A program made the position numbers and the translations under genes. A model generated the notes under the pieces. That model had not been told where the DNA came from, ran no database searches, and saw nothing but the letters and a program-made list of their open reading frames with translations. Positions 56,053-64,000 of a stretch of DNA of 64,000 nucleotides are shown piece after piece. The stretch is from Paenibacillus lutrae (GTDB lineage: Bacteria > Bacillota > Bacilli > Paenibacillales > NBRC-103111), in contig NZ_RHLK01000008.1 in the NCBI RefSeq assembly GCF_009757775.1, forward strand, positions 63,171 through 127,170. Reading direction: 5' to 3'. How positions within the stretch are numbered: position 1 is the first letter of the stretch; each line of letters starts with the position of its first letter.

Positions 56053-57177
56053 TCATTTGCTCTTCTTCGCTAAATACTGGCTGTAACTGATAATGCGTTC
56101 GAGTGACTTATTGCGGATATGCGGCTCATCGAACTTCATCGGCTTGGAATTGGCCTCGAAGAACCATGTGCGCCCGTTGGTGTCGATCCCCAGATCCATA
56201 GACATTTCACCAAGCGTCTGCTTGGAGGTCTTCTCCAGGTTATGGGCGAGCAGCAGAGCGGTTTTACGCGAATGCCGGAGGATGCGTTTGGCTTTGAGGC
56301 TGCCGAACGATTTCGCCAGCAGCCGGGCCGGATCATCAATAGATCCGCCCCTGGGGACATGGGTTGTGATGCTTCGCTTACCGGCCACCCGGGCTCCGAT
56401 TCCCGTTACGCTCCACTTGCCTTCCGCGGTTTTCTGCAGCAGGGCCCGCAGATCGAACGGCCGCTTATTGTAGCTGGCTAGAGAGATTCCTTGCTGGATA
56501 ATGTACTCTTCTCCGCTGGTCAACCCGTCAATCCGGTTCCAGGCATCGCTTAGATCACTGAATTGTTCATAATGAGAGTTCATTTTTTCCTGCATCGTCA
56601 GCTTGAGTACAGGCTGGCTGTTCTTGACCGGAATCTGCTCCAGCCGCATGATTCCTTTGCCCGCCTTGCCTTCGATCGGTTTGAGATAAACACAATCGAA
56701 GCGATTCAGCATGACTTCCAGAGAGGATTTGCCGTGCAGCTGCTTGGTTGTAGGGACATATTTACGGGTCGTACTCGATTGATCCAGCCATTCGAACAGT
56801 GTCCATTTATCAAAGAAATACGGATTGAACACATTCAGGCTTTTACTCCGGATGCAAGCCTGAAGCGTCCGCTGTACATCACTTTGGATCTCCAGGCGTC
56901 GTGTCGGAATCCGGTTATAGATCACATCCGGAAAGGGCATGAGCTGTTTTCTCCATTTCTTACTTGGAAACTGATAGCAGAAAGCTTGCACTTGCTTGCT
57001 TCCCAGCTTTATATCGGCCGTTGTCACGACGTAAACGAGAGCGCCATGCTCATAACCGGTCCGGATTAAATCGATGAAGTTCTCCCGGTTTCCCGAGAAT
57101 TTCCGTTTGGGATCCGGTGTTGTCAGGATGCCGATACAAAGGGGAGGCTGCTTGCTGCTATGGATCGTAGCGTCCAC
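56053..57177 (-). CDS. YheC/YheD family ATP-grasp protein (spore coat associated), copy 4
   Basis: The 374-residue protein starts MDATIHSSKQPPLCIGILTT. It lacks the N-terminal barrel domain of copies 1 and 3. It has PDVIYNRIPTRRLE, FNPYFFDKWTLFEWLDQ, the ATP-grasp lysine in CVYLKPIEGKAGKGIMRLE, DLRALLQKTAEGKWSVTGIG, TTHVPRGGS and the metal site MSMDLGIDTNGRTWFFEANS (E-A-N). YheC and YheD are made in the mother cell in Bacillus subtilis. ATP-grasp enzymes couple a carboxylate to an amine; substrate unknown. It shares one base with the preceding gene. Confidence 0.88.
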   Translation of the reverse strand: MDATIHSSKQPPLCIGILTTPDPKRKFSGNRENFIDLIRTGYEHGALVYVVTTADIKLGSKQVQAFCYQFPSKKWRKQLMPFPDVIYNRIPTRRLEIQSDVQRTLQACIRSKSLNVFNPYFFDKWTLFEWLDQSSTTRKYVPTTKQLHGKSSLEVMLNRFDCVYLKPIEGKAGKGIMRLEQIPVKNSQPVLKLTMQEKMNSHYEQFSDLSDAWNRIDGLTSGEEYIIQQGISLASYNKRPFDLRALLQKTAEGKWSVTGIGARVAGKRSITTHVPRGGSIDDPARLLAKSFGSLKAKRILRHSRKTALLLAHNLEKTSKQTLGEMSMDLGIDTNGRTWFFEANSKPMKFDEPHIRNKSLERIISYSQYLAKKSK

Positions 57178-58544
57178 TAGCTATCCCTCCTCGCGCGGAA
57201 GCGGCTCAAGTAGACGCAGTGATCATAGACATTAGCGAGTGAAGCTTTATCCTGCTGCTTGAGGCCGGGATGTTTGAAGATAGAGCGGCCCGGCTTGGCG
57301 TTTGCCTCGAACATCCACGTCTGCTCATTCTGATCAATGCCCAGATCAAAGCCAAGTTCCCCGAGGGGGTGATTGTAATTATGCTCAATGGCTTTGGCGA
57401 GTTCGATGGATGTCTCCTTCATCTTGGTCAGAATGGATTCGCTGCGTCCGCCGTATACTTGCTTCAAGGCCTGCTCGGCTGTCATCAATTGGCCACCATT
57501 GCGAAGGTGCGTGGTTACGCTCCCCTTACCGGCCTTCTTGGCGCCGATAGCTGCGACTACCCACTCGTTATTGCCGTTCTTGGTCATATGAAAGCGGAAG
57601 TCTATCGGGCACGAATCAATTTCTATCAGCCGGATTCCCTGCTGGATGACATAATTGTTCAGTTTTCCGCGGTTGACGCCGAGCATTTTGACAAGGCCGT
57701 CGAATTTATTGAACCGGAGCAGGACATTTTTGCCGCTGCGCCTGTACCGGACGAAGTAGCCCCTGCCTTGTGAGTAAGTAATCCGGTAAATACCGATACC
57801 GAGACTGCCTGCTGTCGGCTTCAAATAAATAAATTTGTGATTTTCCAGAAGCTCTTTAATTTGCATCGCTGTAGGATTAAGGACGGACTCCGGAACGAAT
57901 TTGAAGACAGGATCATTCTCCAGGAGCCGGTAGACATCCCATTTATCGAAGAACCCCCAGTTGAATAAGGGGATGTTCCGTTTTACGAAACGCTGCTTGA
58001 AAATTTCGGTCGACTCCATCTTCTCCGCTTTGCGGCTTGGGAGCCGGTTGTATACGACGTCGGGAAGAGGAACCGTTTTGCGGACCCAGCCTCCTTCGGG
58101 AAGAAGCAGATATCCGGACACGGTACCCTGTTGCCAATTCACATCTTTCGGTGAAAAAGCCACATGATAAGACTTGCGCTCTCCCGGCTGCATAATAGAG
58201 CGGATGAAGGGGGTACGGGAGCCGAAAGGACCGGCAGTGGTACCTGTCGTATTGGTAAGAACACCGATGACAGGACCGAGCCGGATCTCTTTACCGTTGC
58301 CGCTTGAAGCAAGGCAGGGGCCGAGCCGGGGAAGCTTGATAGAAGCAATAACGGATTGGGGCAAATAAAGATGAAGGCCGGCTTTCTTGATGTACCGGGC
58401 CGGAAGTGTGACGGACTGGGAGCCGACCTGGAGCTGGAGCTGCTTGCTTTTCGATAACCTCAGCGCTTTGGCCAGTTCTCCGGAAATGAAAATGTTTCTT
58501 TCCTGTTTGGTTGTTACGTGAACCGTGCACGTCGTCAAACTCAT
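57177..58544 (-). CDS. YheC/YheD family ATP-grasp protein, copy 3, with N-terminal barrel domain
   Basis: The 455-residue product has an extra N-terminal domain of about 80 residues (IFISGELAKALRLSKSKQLQ, VTLPARYIKKAGLHLYLPQ), a double-psi-barrel-like segment. Then come PLVGVL-like LGPVIGVLTNTTG, DVVYNRLPSRKAEKMES, FNWGFFDKWDVYRLLE, IYLKPTAGSLGIGIYRI, FRFHMTKNGNNEWVVAAIGA and LGFDLGIDQNEQTWMFEANA. The catalytic layout is intact. It follows copy 2 by four bases and touches copy 4, as part of one transcript. Confidence 0.88.
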   Translation of the reverse strand: MSLTTCTVHVTTKQERNIFISGELAKALRLSKSKQLQLQVGSQSVTLPARYIKKAGLHLYLPQSVIASIKLPRLGPCLASSGNGKEIRLGPVIGVLTNTTGTTAGPFGSRTPFIRSIMQPGERKSYHVAFSPKDVNWQQGTVSGYLLLPEGGWVRKTVPLPDVVYNRLPSRKAEKMESTEIFKQRFVKRNIPLFNWGFFDKWDVYRLLENDPVFKFVPESVLNPTAMQIKELLENHKFIYLKPTAGSLGIGIYRITYSQGRGYFVRYRRSGKNVLLRFNKFDGLVKMLGVNRGKLNNYVIQQGIRLIEIDSCPIDFRFHMTKNGNNEWVVAAIGAKKAGKGSVTTHLRNGGQLMTAEQALKQVYGGRSESILTKMKETSIELAKAIEHNYNHPLGELGFDLGIDQNEQTWMFEANAKPGRSIFKHPGLKQQDKASLANVYDHCVYLSRFRARRDS

Positions 58545-58548
58545 TGGG

Positions 58549-59718
58549 TTACCCTCCTAAACTTGTTGCCCCTGCTGCTGCCCGCTGCGACTTGAGCAGA
58601 AAAGCTGCATACCTGACCGGGTTGCAAACAGCCAGCCTTGCGGTCTCCCCGTCTGATAGACTGCGGAAGGCAGCCCGGCCCGGCTTGGAATTCACTTCGA
58701 GAATGCGGATCCGCCCGTCGCGGCAAACGCCGTAATCGATACCGAGCTCCGCAAGACGGCCGTGTGAGGATTCCAGTACGAGCGGAATCCGGTAAGAGAG
58801 TGCAGTTATCGTATCGAGTATCCCGCTGGCAGCGGAGCGGCCGAACTGCTCCTGCAGGAAGGCGTCCGCTTCACAGGAGCTGCCTCCACCATGCAGATTA
58901 GAGGTGACGCTGCCTTCGTCTCCGCAGCGTACCGCCGTTCCGGTTAGCTCCCAAGAGCCCCGGCCGTTCTTCTGCATAAGGGACCGGACATCGTATGCTA
59001 TACCGTCCGCAGTTGTTAACGGTAAATACTCTTGGAGCAAATAGCGTCTTCCCTCTATAAATTTGCGTATCCATCCGAACAAGGCAGAGGTATCCGTGAA
59101 TTCCATTTCGACCAGCCGATTGGAGCGGTCACGGCCCTTTACCCGGTAAAGGCTGCTATTCTTGCCCAGTTGTGCGATATGGAGCGTGCCTTTACCGTGC
59201 GTGCCGGCCTCCGGCTTCAGGAAAGCCTCGCTGCGGATGTGCAGCCAGGCCTGGAGCTGCCGGAGTGTGCGCAGCATACAGGTAAGCGCAAGGTGCGGGC
59301 GGAGCACAGAATCCGCTGCGAGCAGGCGCTGCACATCCCACTTGCCTCTAAGTCCGCCGCCCAGCAGCCGGATACCGGGCTGGTCGCGGAGCTGGGCAAG
59401 CAGGCGCCTGTAGACAAGGAAGTCTGCCGGGCTGCTGCAGAAGCAGCGGTCATAGATGAGCGGAGGGAGAAGGAAATGCCTTTGCTCCCAGCGGGCTTTA
59501 TCAGCCGGGAAGTGATAACCGTCTACGGAGTTCTCCTCCCAGGAGACGCTGTCCGGCGTAAACACCCTGACGTCTACGCCTTCCTCTGCGCCAAGGAGGC
59601 ATAACTTGCGCAGGAACGGCTCCGAATCTCCGGACAAGATGGATTCATCTGAGGCAGCCAGGACGCCCAGACAGCGGTTTGCTGCACCGCCCATTGTACG
59701 CACCGCCTTATTGTGCAA
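58549..59718 (-). CDS. YheC/YheD family ATP-grasp protein, copy 2
   Basis: This 389-residue copy starts MHNKAVRTMGGAANRCLGVL and lacks the N-terminal barrel. The motifs are PLIYDRCFCSSPADFLVYR (the usual YNR is YDR), LGGGLRGKWDVQRLLA, AFLKPEAGTHGKGTLHIAQ, DVRSLMQKNGRGSWELTG, TSNLHGGGSS, and ELGIDYGVCRDGRIRILEVN with the E-V-N metal ligands. It is the most divergent of the four and higher in G+C. It overlaps copy 1 by 11 bases. Confidence 0.85.
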   Translation of the reverse strand: MHNKAVRTMGGAANRCLGVLAASDESILSGDSEPFLRKLCLLGAEEGVDVRVFTPDSVSWEENSVDGYHFPADKARWEQRHFLLPPLIYDRCFCSSPADFLVYRRLLAQLRDQPGIRLLGGGLRGKWDVQRLLAADSVLRPHLALTCMLRTLRQLQAWLHIRSEAFLKPEAGTHGKGTLHIAQLGKNSSLYRVKGRDRSNRLVEMEFTDTSALFGWIRKFIEGRRYLLQEYLPLTTADGIAYDVRSLMQKNGRGSWELTGTAVRCGDEGSVTSNLHGGGSSCEADAFLQEQFGRSAASGILDTITALSYRIPLVLESSHGRLAELGIDYGVCRDGRIRILEVNSKPGRAAFRSLSDGETARLAVCNPVRYAAFLLKSQRAAAGATSLGG

Positions 59719-61099
59719 ATTTCGCCAGGTAAATGGCGTAGTCTACCAGTCGTGTGATCGATGGCCGAGCGGCTTGCTCCGGATGAGGACGGGTAAACTC
59801 TTCCCGAGAGGGCTTCGAATTAACTTCAAGAAGCTTGGCGCTGCCGCTGGTATCCACCGCCAGATCGATCCCGAGTTCCCCGAATATCCCGGGTACATGG
59901 GAACCTAAAGTATGTGCGATACCGAGTGCGGCTTTCCTGAGCTTCGTATGAATGACATGCTTCATGGCATGAAACCGGGATTGTTCGAGTGCTTCTTGAA
60001 CTCCGCACATCGTGCCGCCCCTTGCGATATTGGAGACAAAATGCTCCTCCGCCGCGATTCGTGCCAGGAGCGACGATAGGACCCACTTCCCTTCACCGTC
60101 TCTCTGGACGAGAGCGCGGAAGTCGACGGGGCGGCCGCCGATTGTAAGGAGATCAAGCCCCTGCTGGATCTGATACGGCTGGATGCGGACTTTGGCGGCT
60201 ATATAGGCATAGGCATGAGAGAGAGTTTGAAAATGCAGGGTGACCGTGCTGCTAATGGCCGTATAACGGATTTGGCAGTGATCATCGGCAGCGCGGAACA
60301 ATCTGAAAATGCCTTTGCCGAGACTTCCCGCCGCGGGCTTGAGGAACAGAACCGGATAGCGGTGAGACATTGTTTTTAACAGCTGGTAGGTAGTGAAAGG
60401 ATAGGTTTCCGGCAAATAGTCCTGTAAGGCAGGGTCATTCCGGAGTGCCTGGAATACATCATTTTTATCCAGGTATTTATCATTAAAAATTTGTGTGTCA
60501 TAAAGGAGATGCACGGTTTTCAAGAAGTTCCGCACGTCCGGCCTCTTCTCATCCTTACGTGAAGTCAGCCTGTTATAAATAACGTGGGGCACCGGGAAGG
60601 ATCGTTTGCGCCATTCACCGTCGTAATACATACCGCCTACATCGGGAAGCGAGCCCATTTGCTCGGGTGAAAAGAAAAAGATACAGACTCCCGCTGCCTC
60701 GCAAGTCTTCACAAGTTCCTGACAAAAGGCTGTCATGGAACCGAAGGGCATCTCTGCTGAGGAAGAGTACAGGCGGCTGATGAGAACACCAACGAGCGGC
60801 CCGAGGTAGAGCGACTTGGCGTGTGCGAGGTAGAGCAGGGAGAGGCGCAAGCCGCCGCGCAGACCAAGCTCCCCGCACAGCCTACCTTGAAGATGCAATT
60901 CTTCTTCAGCAGCCGGGAGCCGTTTAACGGACAATGGCTGTACCTTCACTTCGCAGGCTGCCGAGCCGAAGCGCATACAGATTACGCTGCCCGCAGTGAG
61001 CCGCCAAGACCGCAAGACCGCGGGGCTTACCCGGATTACGTCGTGTTCTTCCGCGCAGTCATCGGCAGGGCTGCGTACGGTTGCGATCTTACGAGGCAT
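59708..61099 (-). CDS. YheC/YheD family ATP-grasp protein, copy 1, with N-terminal barrel domain
   Basis: The start is the ATG at 61099 (MPRKIATVRSPADD), because GAAGGAG lies just ahead; 463 residues. After the N-terminal barrel-like domain (VIRVSPAVLRSWRLTAGSVI to YLAHAKSLYLGP) come VGVLISRLYSS, HVIYNRLTSRKDEKRPD, FNDKYLDKNDVFQALR, LFLKPAAGSLGKGIFRLFR, DFRALVQRDGEGKWVLSSLL, SNIARGGTM and LGIDLAVDTSGSAKLLEVNS. It is the first gene of the four-gene operon and overlaps copy 2. I see no clear sigma-E or sigma-K promoter upstream. Confidence 0.88.
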   Translation of the reverse strand: MPRKIATVRSPADDCAEEHDVIRVSPAVLRSWRLTAGSVICMRFGSAACEVKVQPLSVKRLPAAEEELHLQGRLCGELGLRGGLRLSLLYLAHAKSLYLGPLVGVLISRLYSSSAEMPFGSMTAFCQELVKTCEAAGVCIFFFSPEQMGSLPDVGGMYYDGEWRKRSFPVPHVIYNRLTSRKDEKRPDVRNFLKTVHLLYDTQIFNDKYLDKNDVFQALRNDPALQDYLPETYPFTTYQLLKTMSHRYPVLFLKPAAGSLGKGIFRLFRAADDHCQIRYTAISSTVTLHFQTLSHAYAYIAAKVRIQPYQIQQGLDLLTIGGRPVDFRALVQRDGEGKWVLSSLLARIAAEEHFVSNIARGGTMCGVQEALEQSRFHAMKHVIHTKLRKAALGIAHTLGSHVPGIFGELGIDLAVDTSGSAKLLEVNSKPSREEFTRPHPEQAARPSITRLVDYAIYLAKFAQ

Positions 61100-61277
61100 A
61101 CGGCGGGCTCCTTCCGGGAATGAAGGGGTATGTTTCGTCTGGGTGATCTTAAGAATTACTCCATCATATGAGGACATATATCCCTTGGTGCAAGGGCGGA
61201 TATCAGGTTCTCTGGATTCAGGAGGGGGCTCCGGCTAAAGAGGCCAAACAAATGTTAAATAAATGAAAAGAAAGGGA

Positions 61278-61306
61278 TTGACGGATTCCAGGAATCCATG
61301 TAGTAT
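61278..61306 (+). promoter_or_regulatory. promoter of the sugar ABC operon with an operator in the spacer
   Basis: TTGACG (61278-61283), 17 bases, TAGTAT (61301-61306) are a good promoter. GGATTCC-A-GGAATCC (61283-61297), a perfect 7-1-7 palindrome, fills the spacer, an ideal repressor site. Confidence 0.65.
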
Positions 61307-61343
61307 GGAATTAATTTCAAACCCAAACTTTAACATGTTACCG

Positions 61344-61394
61344 AAAGGGCATTAGTTAAAGAAGTGATTCTGCTTCTTTGACTGTGCCCTTTTT
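61344..61394 (+). terminator. nested hairpin with T run in the leader of the sugar ABC operon
   Basis: AAAGGGCA (61344-61351) pairs with TGCCCTTT (61385-61392), and AAAGAAG (61358-61364) with CTTCTTT (61373-61379) inside; T tract follows. It lies between the promoter and the first gene, so it could be an attenuator. It could also end a small transcript. Confidence 0.6.
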
Positions 61395-61468
61395 CTGTTG
61401 TCTGAAGGAGGTGAAGATTTTTCGGTAGACGGACACTGTTTCTTAAGCATCAGGGGGATCGTTTCAAA

Positions 61469-61483
61469 ATGAAATCGGTTACA
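61469..61483 (+). promoter_or_regulatory. cre-like catabolite repression site
   Basis: ATGAAATCGGTTACA matches the CcpA consensus WTGNAANCGNWNNCW at every fixed position and lies in the leader between promoter and first gene, where bound CcpA would block elongation. Confidence 0.55.
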
Positions 61484-61512
61484 AAAAGAATCTTAAAGGA
61501 GTGTTTGTACAC

Positions 61513-62871
61513 ATGAAAAAGTCCAAATGGTTAAACATGGGTGTTTCTTTACTTCTTATTTCCGCTTTTGCGGCAGGCTGCAGCAAGACGGCTGCACCGA
61601 CAGCGACACCGGCGGCTTCACCGGCTGCCACGACAGATACGGGATCTGGAGCCAAGAAACTGACCGGTGATTTTGAAATTCAGTACTTTGTAGGCGGATA
61701 CGGGGATACATGGTGGAAAGCTGCCATCGATGAATTCCAGAAAGCGAATCCAGATCTCAAAATCAAGCAATCCGCCGGTGCGAAAATTAACGATCAAATG
61801 AAACCGCGCTGGATTCAGGGCAATCCGCCGGATGTGGTCTATATTGACGGAGCAGGCGCGAATGCAAGAACGATGTTCCAGGACGGCCAGCTGATGGACA
61901 TTACCGACTGGTTGAAAACCGCGAAGAATGCCGATGGCAAGAACATCATGGATATGCTGATCTCCAAGCCGGAAGAGTATGAGGCGGGCAAATACTATGA
62001 CATCCCGCTCGTATTCGGATCATGGGGAACGTTCTGGGACCGCGCCGAATTCAAGAAGAACAATTGGGAAGAGCCGAAAGACTGGGAAAGCTTCTTGGCG
62101 GTTGGCGATAAGATTAAATCGTCCGGCAAGATGAGTGTATATATTCACACAGGTGTCTATCCTTACTACATCAATGGGGCTTTCCTGGATGCTGCTACTG
62201 TTGCGGCTAATAATTACGATACTTCGATTATCAAGAAAATTAATAACATGGAAGAAGGCGTATTCAAAAGCGAACCGGTAATGAAATCGCTTGATAAACT
62301 GGTCGAATTGCGTGATAAAGGCTTCATTGACAAAGGTTCGGTTGCGCTGAATCATACCGATTCCCAGACACAATTCCTGCAGCACAAAGCCGCATTTATT
62401 CCCAATGGCCTCTGGATTGAGAATGAAATGAAGAAAGATGTGCCGCAAGGCTTTGAATTCGGCTTTATTCCTTCCATTACACAGGATAAAGGCGCTAAGA
62501 GCGTGGCAATTCCGACAACAGCTATGATGGGCATCGCCAAAAAAGCGAAGAACCCGGAAGCGGCAAAGGCATTTATCGAGTTTATCTTCACGGAAAAACA
62601 AGCTGCTAAGTGGGCGGAAGCGACAGGCGCACTGCTGAACATCAAAACAAACCTGGACAGCACGAATGCAAGCCCTCTTGCGAAGACCGCTATCAAATCG
62701 TACAGCTCGCCTGATACGGTGGTTGCGCCAGAGCCGGTGATTCCGGAAGATCTGAAAAAGGTGCGCAACGATGCTACTATTGCTTTGACACAGGGTACCA
62801 TTACCAAAGAAGAGTGGGCCAAACGTCTAGAGGATGAAGCCGCCAAACAGCGCGCCAAGTTAAAAAAATAA
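61513..62871 (+). CDS. carbohydrate ABC transporter substrate-binding lipoprotein
   Basis: The 452-residue protein starts at the ATG at 61513 (AAAGGAG upstream). Its lipoprotein signal ends in AFAAGC, and a Thr/Ala/Pro linker follows. The periplasmic-binding-protein-1 (MalE-like) fold is visible in FEIQYFVGGYGDTWWKAAID, PPDVVYIDGAGAN, YDIPLVFGSWGTFWDRAEFK, FIPNGLWIENEMKK and KAFIEFIFTEKQAAKWAE. It binds a sugar or oligosaccharide outside the membrane and hands it to the permeases encoded next; sugar unknown. Confidence 0.95.
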   Translation: MKKSKWLNMGVSLLLISAFAAGCSKTAAPTATPAASPAATTDTGSGAKKLTGDFEIQYFVGGYGDTWWKAAIDEFQKANPDLKIKQSAGAKINDQMKPRWIQGNPPDVVYIDGAGANARTMFQDGQLMDITDWLKTAKNADGKNIMDMLISKPEEYEAGKYYDIPLVFGSWGTFWDRAEFKKNNWEEPKDWESFLAVGDKIKSSGKMSVYIHTGVYPYYINGAFLDAATVAANNYDTSIIKKINNMEEGVFKSEPVMKSLDKLVELRDKGFIDKGSVALNHTDSQTQFLQHKAAFIPNGLWIENEMKKDVPQGFEFGFIPSITQDKGAKSVAIPTTAMMGIAKKAKNPEAAKAFIEFIFTEKQAAKWAEATGALLNIKTNLDSTNASPLAKTAIKSYSSPDTVVAPEPVIPEDLKKVRNDATIALTQGTITKEEWAKRLEDEAAKQRAKLKK

Positions 62872-62894
62872 GCACCCATATCTCCGGAATGGAT

Positions 62895-62920
62895 AATAAG
62901 GGAATGTAAATTCCCTTATT
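62895..62920 (+). other. intercistronic stem-loop between the binding protein and permease genes
   Basis: AATAAGGGAAT and ATTCCCTTATT form a perfect 11-bp stem around GTAA, without a T tract. Such structures keep the binding-protein message more stable than the permease part. Confidence 0.65.
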
Positions 62921-62951
62921 GTCGTTCCGCAGCAAAAACGGAGGTACGCGC

Positions 62952-63902
62952 ATGAAAGGAACACCGGTAACCGGAAGAGCACAAGCTCCTCTTACGAAAT
63001 CCAAAAGGGGAAGAGGTCAAGCCAAACGACGTCTCTTCATCGCTTCATTTATTTTACCGACCCTGATTATTTATCTGGTTTTCACGGTCTATCCGATGCT
63101 CAAGGGCATTTATCTAAGCTTGTTTGACTGGTCCGGCGGTTCGATGGATTACAATTTTATCGGCCTGGATAATTTCAAGGAAATGATCCAAGATCCGATT
63201 ATTCCGAAGGCGATTCTGAACGATTACTTCCTGGTTCTGGGCAAAGTCATCGGTTTTATGGTTCTGGCTTTGTTCTTCGCTGTTGCGATAACCAGGCTGA
63301 ATATTAAAGGAGCCGGGTTCTACAGGGCGATTTTCTTCCTGCCGAACGTAATTTCCGTCGTTGTTGTCGGGGTGCTGTGGCGTTATGTATACAACCCGAA
63401 TCTCGGGTTCCTGAACTCCATCATTGGAGCTATTAAAGGCGAAGCCTATGTGTTCCCTTGGCTGGGGGACAAAGCGACTGCGATGTGGTCTCTGCTCCCG
63501 CCATCCATATGGGCAGGGGTAGGTTTCTGTACACTGCTCATGATCGCAGGTATTCTGAGTATCCCGGAGAGCCTGTATGAGGCGGCCGGCCTCGATGGGG
63601 CTACCCAGTGGCAGCAGTTCTGGAACATTACACTCCCTCTGACCTGGGAACAAATCCAGACTTCGGTTCTGTGGATCGTCATGACTACACTTAACGGATC
63701 TTTTATTATCGTGTCGATTATGACCGAGGGAGGACCTGATAACGCAACGCAGGTGCTTGGCTCTTATTTGTACCAGCAGGGCTTCAAGCAGTTCCACCTC
63801 AGCTATGCGGCTGCAATCGGCGTGCTGACGCTCATCGTGTCATTAATCACCACGGCCGCCTTGCAGCGGATTATGAAGAGAGAACCGCTAGAAATTTCGT
63901 AG
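62952..63902 (+). CDS. sugar ABC transporter permease (MalF-like)
   Basis: The start is the ATG at 62952 with GGAGG 8 bases upstream; 316 residues. Six membrane helices are visible, starting LFIASFILPTLIIYLVFTVY, with the N-terminal TVYPMLKGIYLSLFDWSG. The EAA loop, which docks the ATPase, reads YEAAGLDGATQWQQFWNITLPL. It is the first of two permeases; the ATPase is probably supplied by a shared MsmK-like protein. Confidence 0.94.
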   Translation: MKGTPVTGRAQAPLTKSKRGRGQAKRRLFIASFILPTLIIYLVFTVYPMLKGIYLSLFDWSGGSMDYNFIGLDNFKEMIQDPIIPKAILNDYFLVLGKVIGFMVLALFFAVAITRLNIKGAGFYRAIFFLPNVISVVVVGVLWRYVYNPNLGFLNSIIGAIKGEAYVFPWLGDKATAMWSLLPPSIWAGVGFCTLLMIAGILSIPESLYEAAGLDGATQWQQFWNITLPLTWEQIQTSVLWIVMTTLNGSFIIVSIMTEGGPDNATQVLGSYLYQQGFKQFHLSYAAAIGVLTLIVSLITTAALQRIMKREPLEIS

Positions 63903-63915
63903 AGGGGTTATTTGC

Positions 63916-64000
63916 ATGAGCTATGGACTTAAAAATCCGTTCTGGCGTTTTGTCGTCAACCTGTTAATGATCCTGTGGTCCATTATGGTGCTGTATCCGC
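63916..64000 (+). CDS. second sugar ABC transporter permease, cut by the window end
   Basis: The ATG at 63916 has AGAGGGG upstream, 13 bases after the previous stop. The visible 28 codons read MSYGLKNPFWRFVVNLLMIL and then WSIMVLYP, the first membrane helix of a MalG-type permease. Confidence 0.8.
   Translation, partial: MSYGLKNPFWRFVVNLLMILWSIMVLYP

Overview
The window looks like chromosomal DNA of an endospore-forming Firmicute, most likely Paenibacillus or a close relative. The evidence is the SufCDSUB gene order, the cotJABC spore-coat operon, four YheC/YheD-type spore-coat ATP-grasp genes, a YtvI-like sporulation membrane protein, the YuaF/FloT pair, DUF1802 and YfkAB proteins, strong AAGGAGG-type ribosome binding sites, frequent TTG/GTG starts and mid-range base composition by eye. 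No rRNA, tRNA, CRISPR array or intact insertion sequence is visible. Most of the window is ordinary backbone, with one AT-rich accessory islet at about 12.3-15.5 kb.

Layout. 1-6.8 kb: a flavin split-barrel protein, a Gfo/Idh oxidoreductase, an aldo/keto reductase, the methionine-salvage pair mtnK-mtnA (minus strand), dps and a DUF1802 protein. 6.9-12.3 kb: the sufCDSUB iron-sulfur assembly operon behind a promoter that overlaps a PerR/Fur-like box. 12.3-15.5 kb: the islet, with a frameshifted tyrosine-integrase remnant and a phage-appendage-like beta-helix protein. 15.5-24.3 kb: a GNAT acetyltransferase, a membrane protein, two HD-GYP proteins, moeB and a moaD-moaE fusion separated by three 44-bp palindromic repeats, a YunD-type nucleotidase and uppP. 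24.7-29.8 kb: YfkAB radical SAM protein, CNNM transporter, YtvI-like protein and cotJABC.

30-34.7 kb is a cell-envelope segment: two c-di-AMP (ydaO-yuaA) riboswitches precede a 3D-domain protein and an NlpC/P60 hydrolase, with a polysaccharide deacetylase lipoprotein between them and a holin-like gene after them. 34.8-41 kb: a pirin, two small proteins (one WYL-like) and a carbohydrate cluster (isomerase/epimerase, dehydrogenase, MFS transporter, ROK regulator) behind a XylR-like operator. 41.1-43.9 kb: an rpiR-type regulator-nagB-nagA operon for amino-sugar use. 45.1-49 kb: a two-component system followed by a membrane-anchored FAD oxidoreductase whose frame is broken by one in-frame UGA; phased TTAAG repeats sit in its promoter.

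49-56 kb combines two GT39 membrane glycosyltransferases, a GT2 lipid-sugar synthase, a DUF2304 protein and an SMR-type flippase with the yuaF-floT flotillin operon under a sigma-W-like promoter. This is a plausible system for lipid-linked sugar transfer to an envelope polymer. 56-61.1 kb holds four tandem, overlapping YheC/YheD ATP-grasp genes. 61.2-64 kb starts a sugar ABC transporter operon (binding lipoprotein, permease, partial second permease) with a palindromic operator inside the promoter, a nested leader hairpin and a cre-like site.
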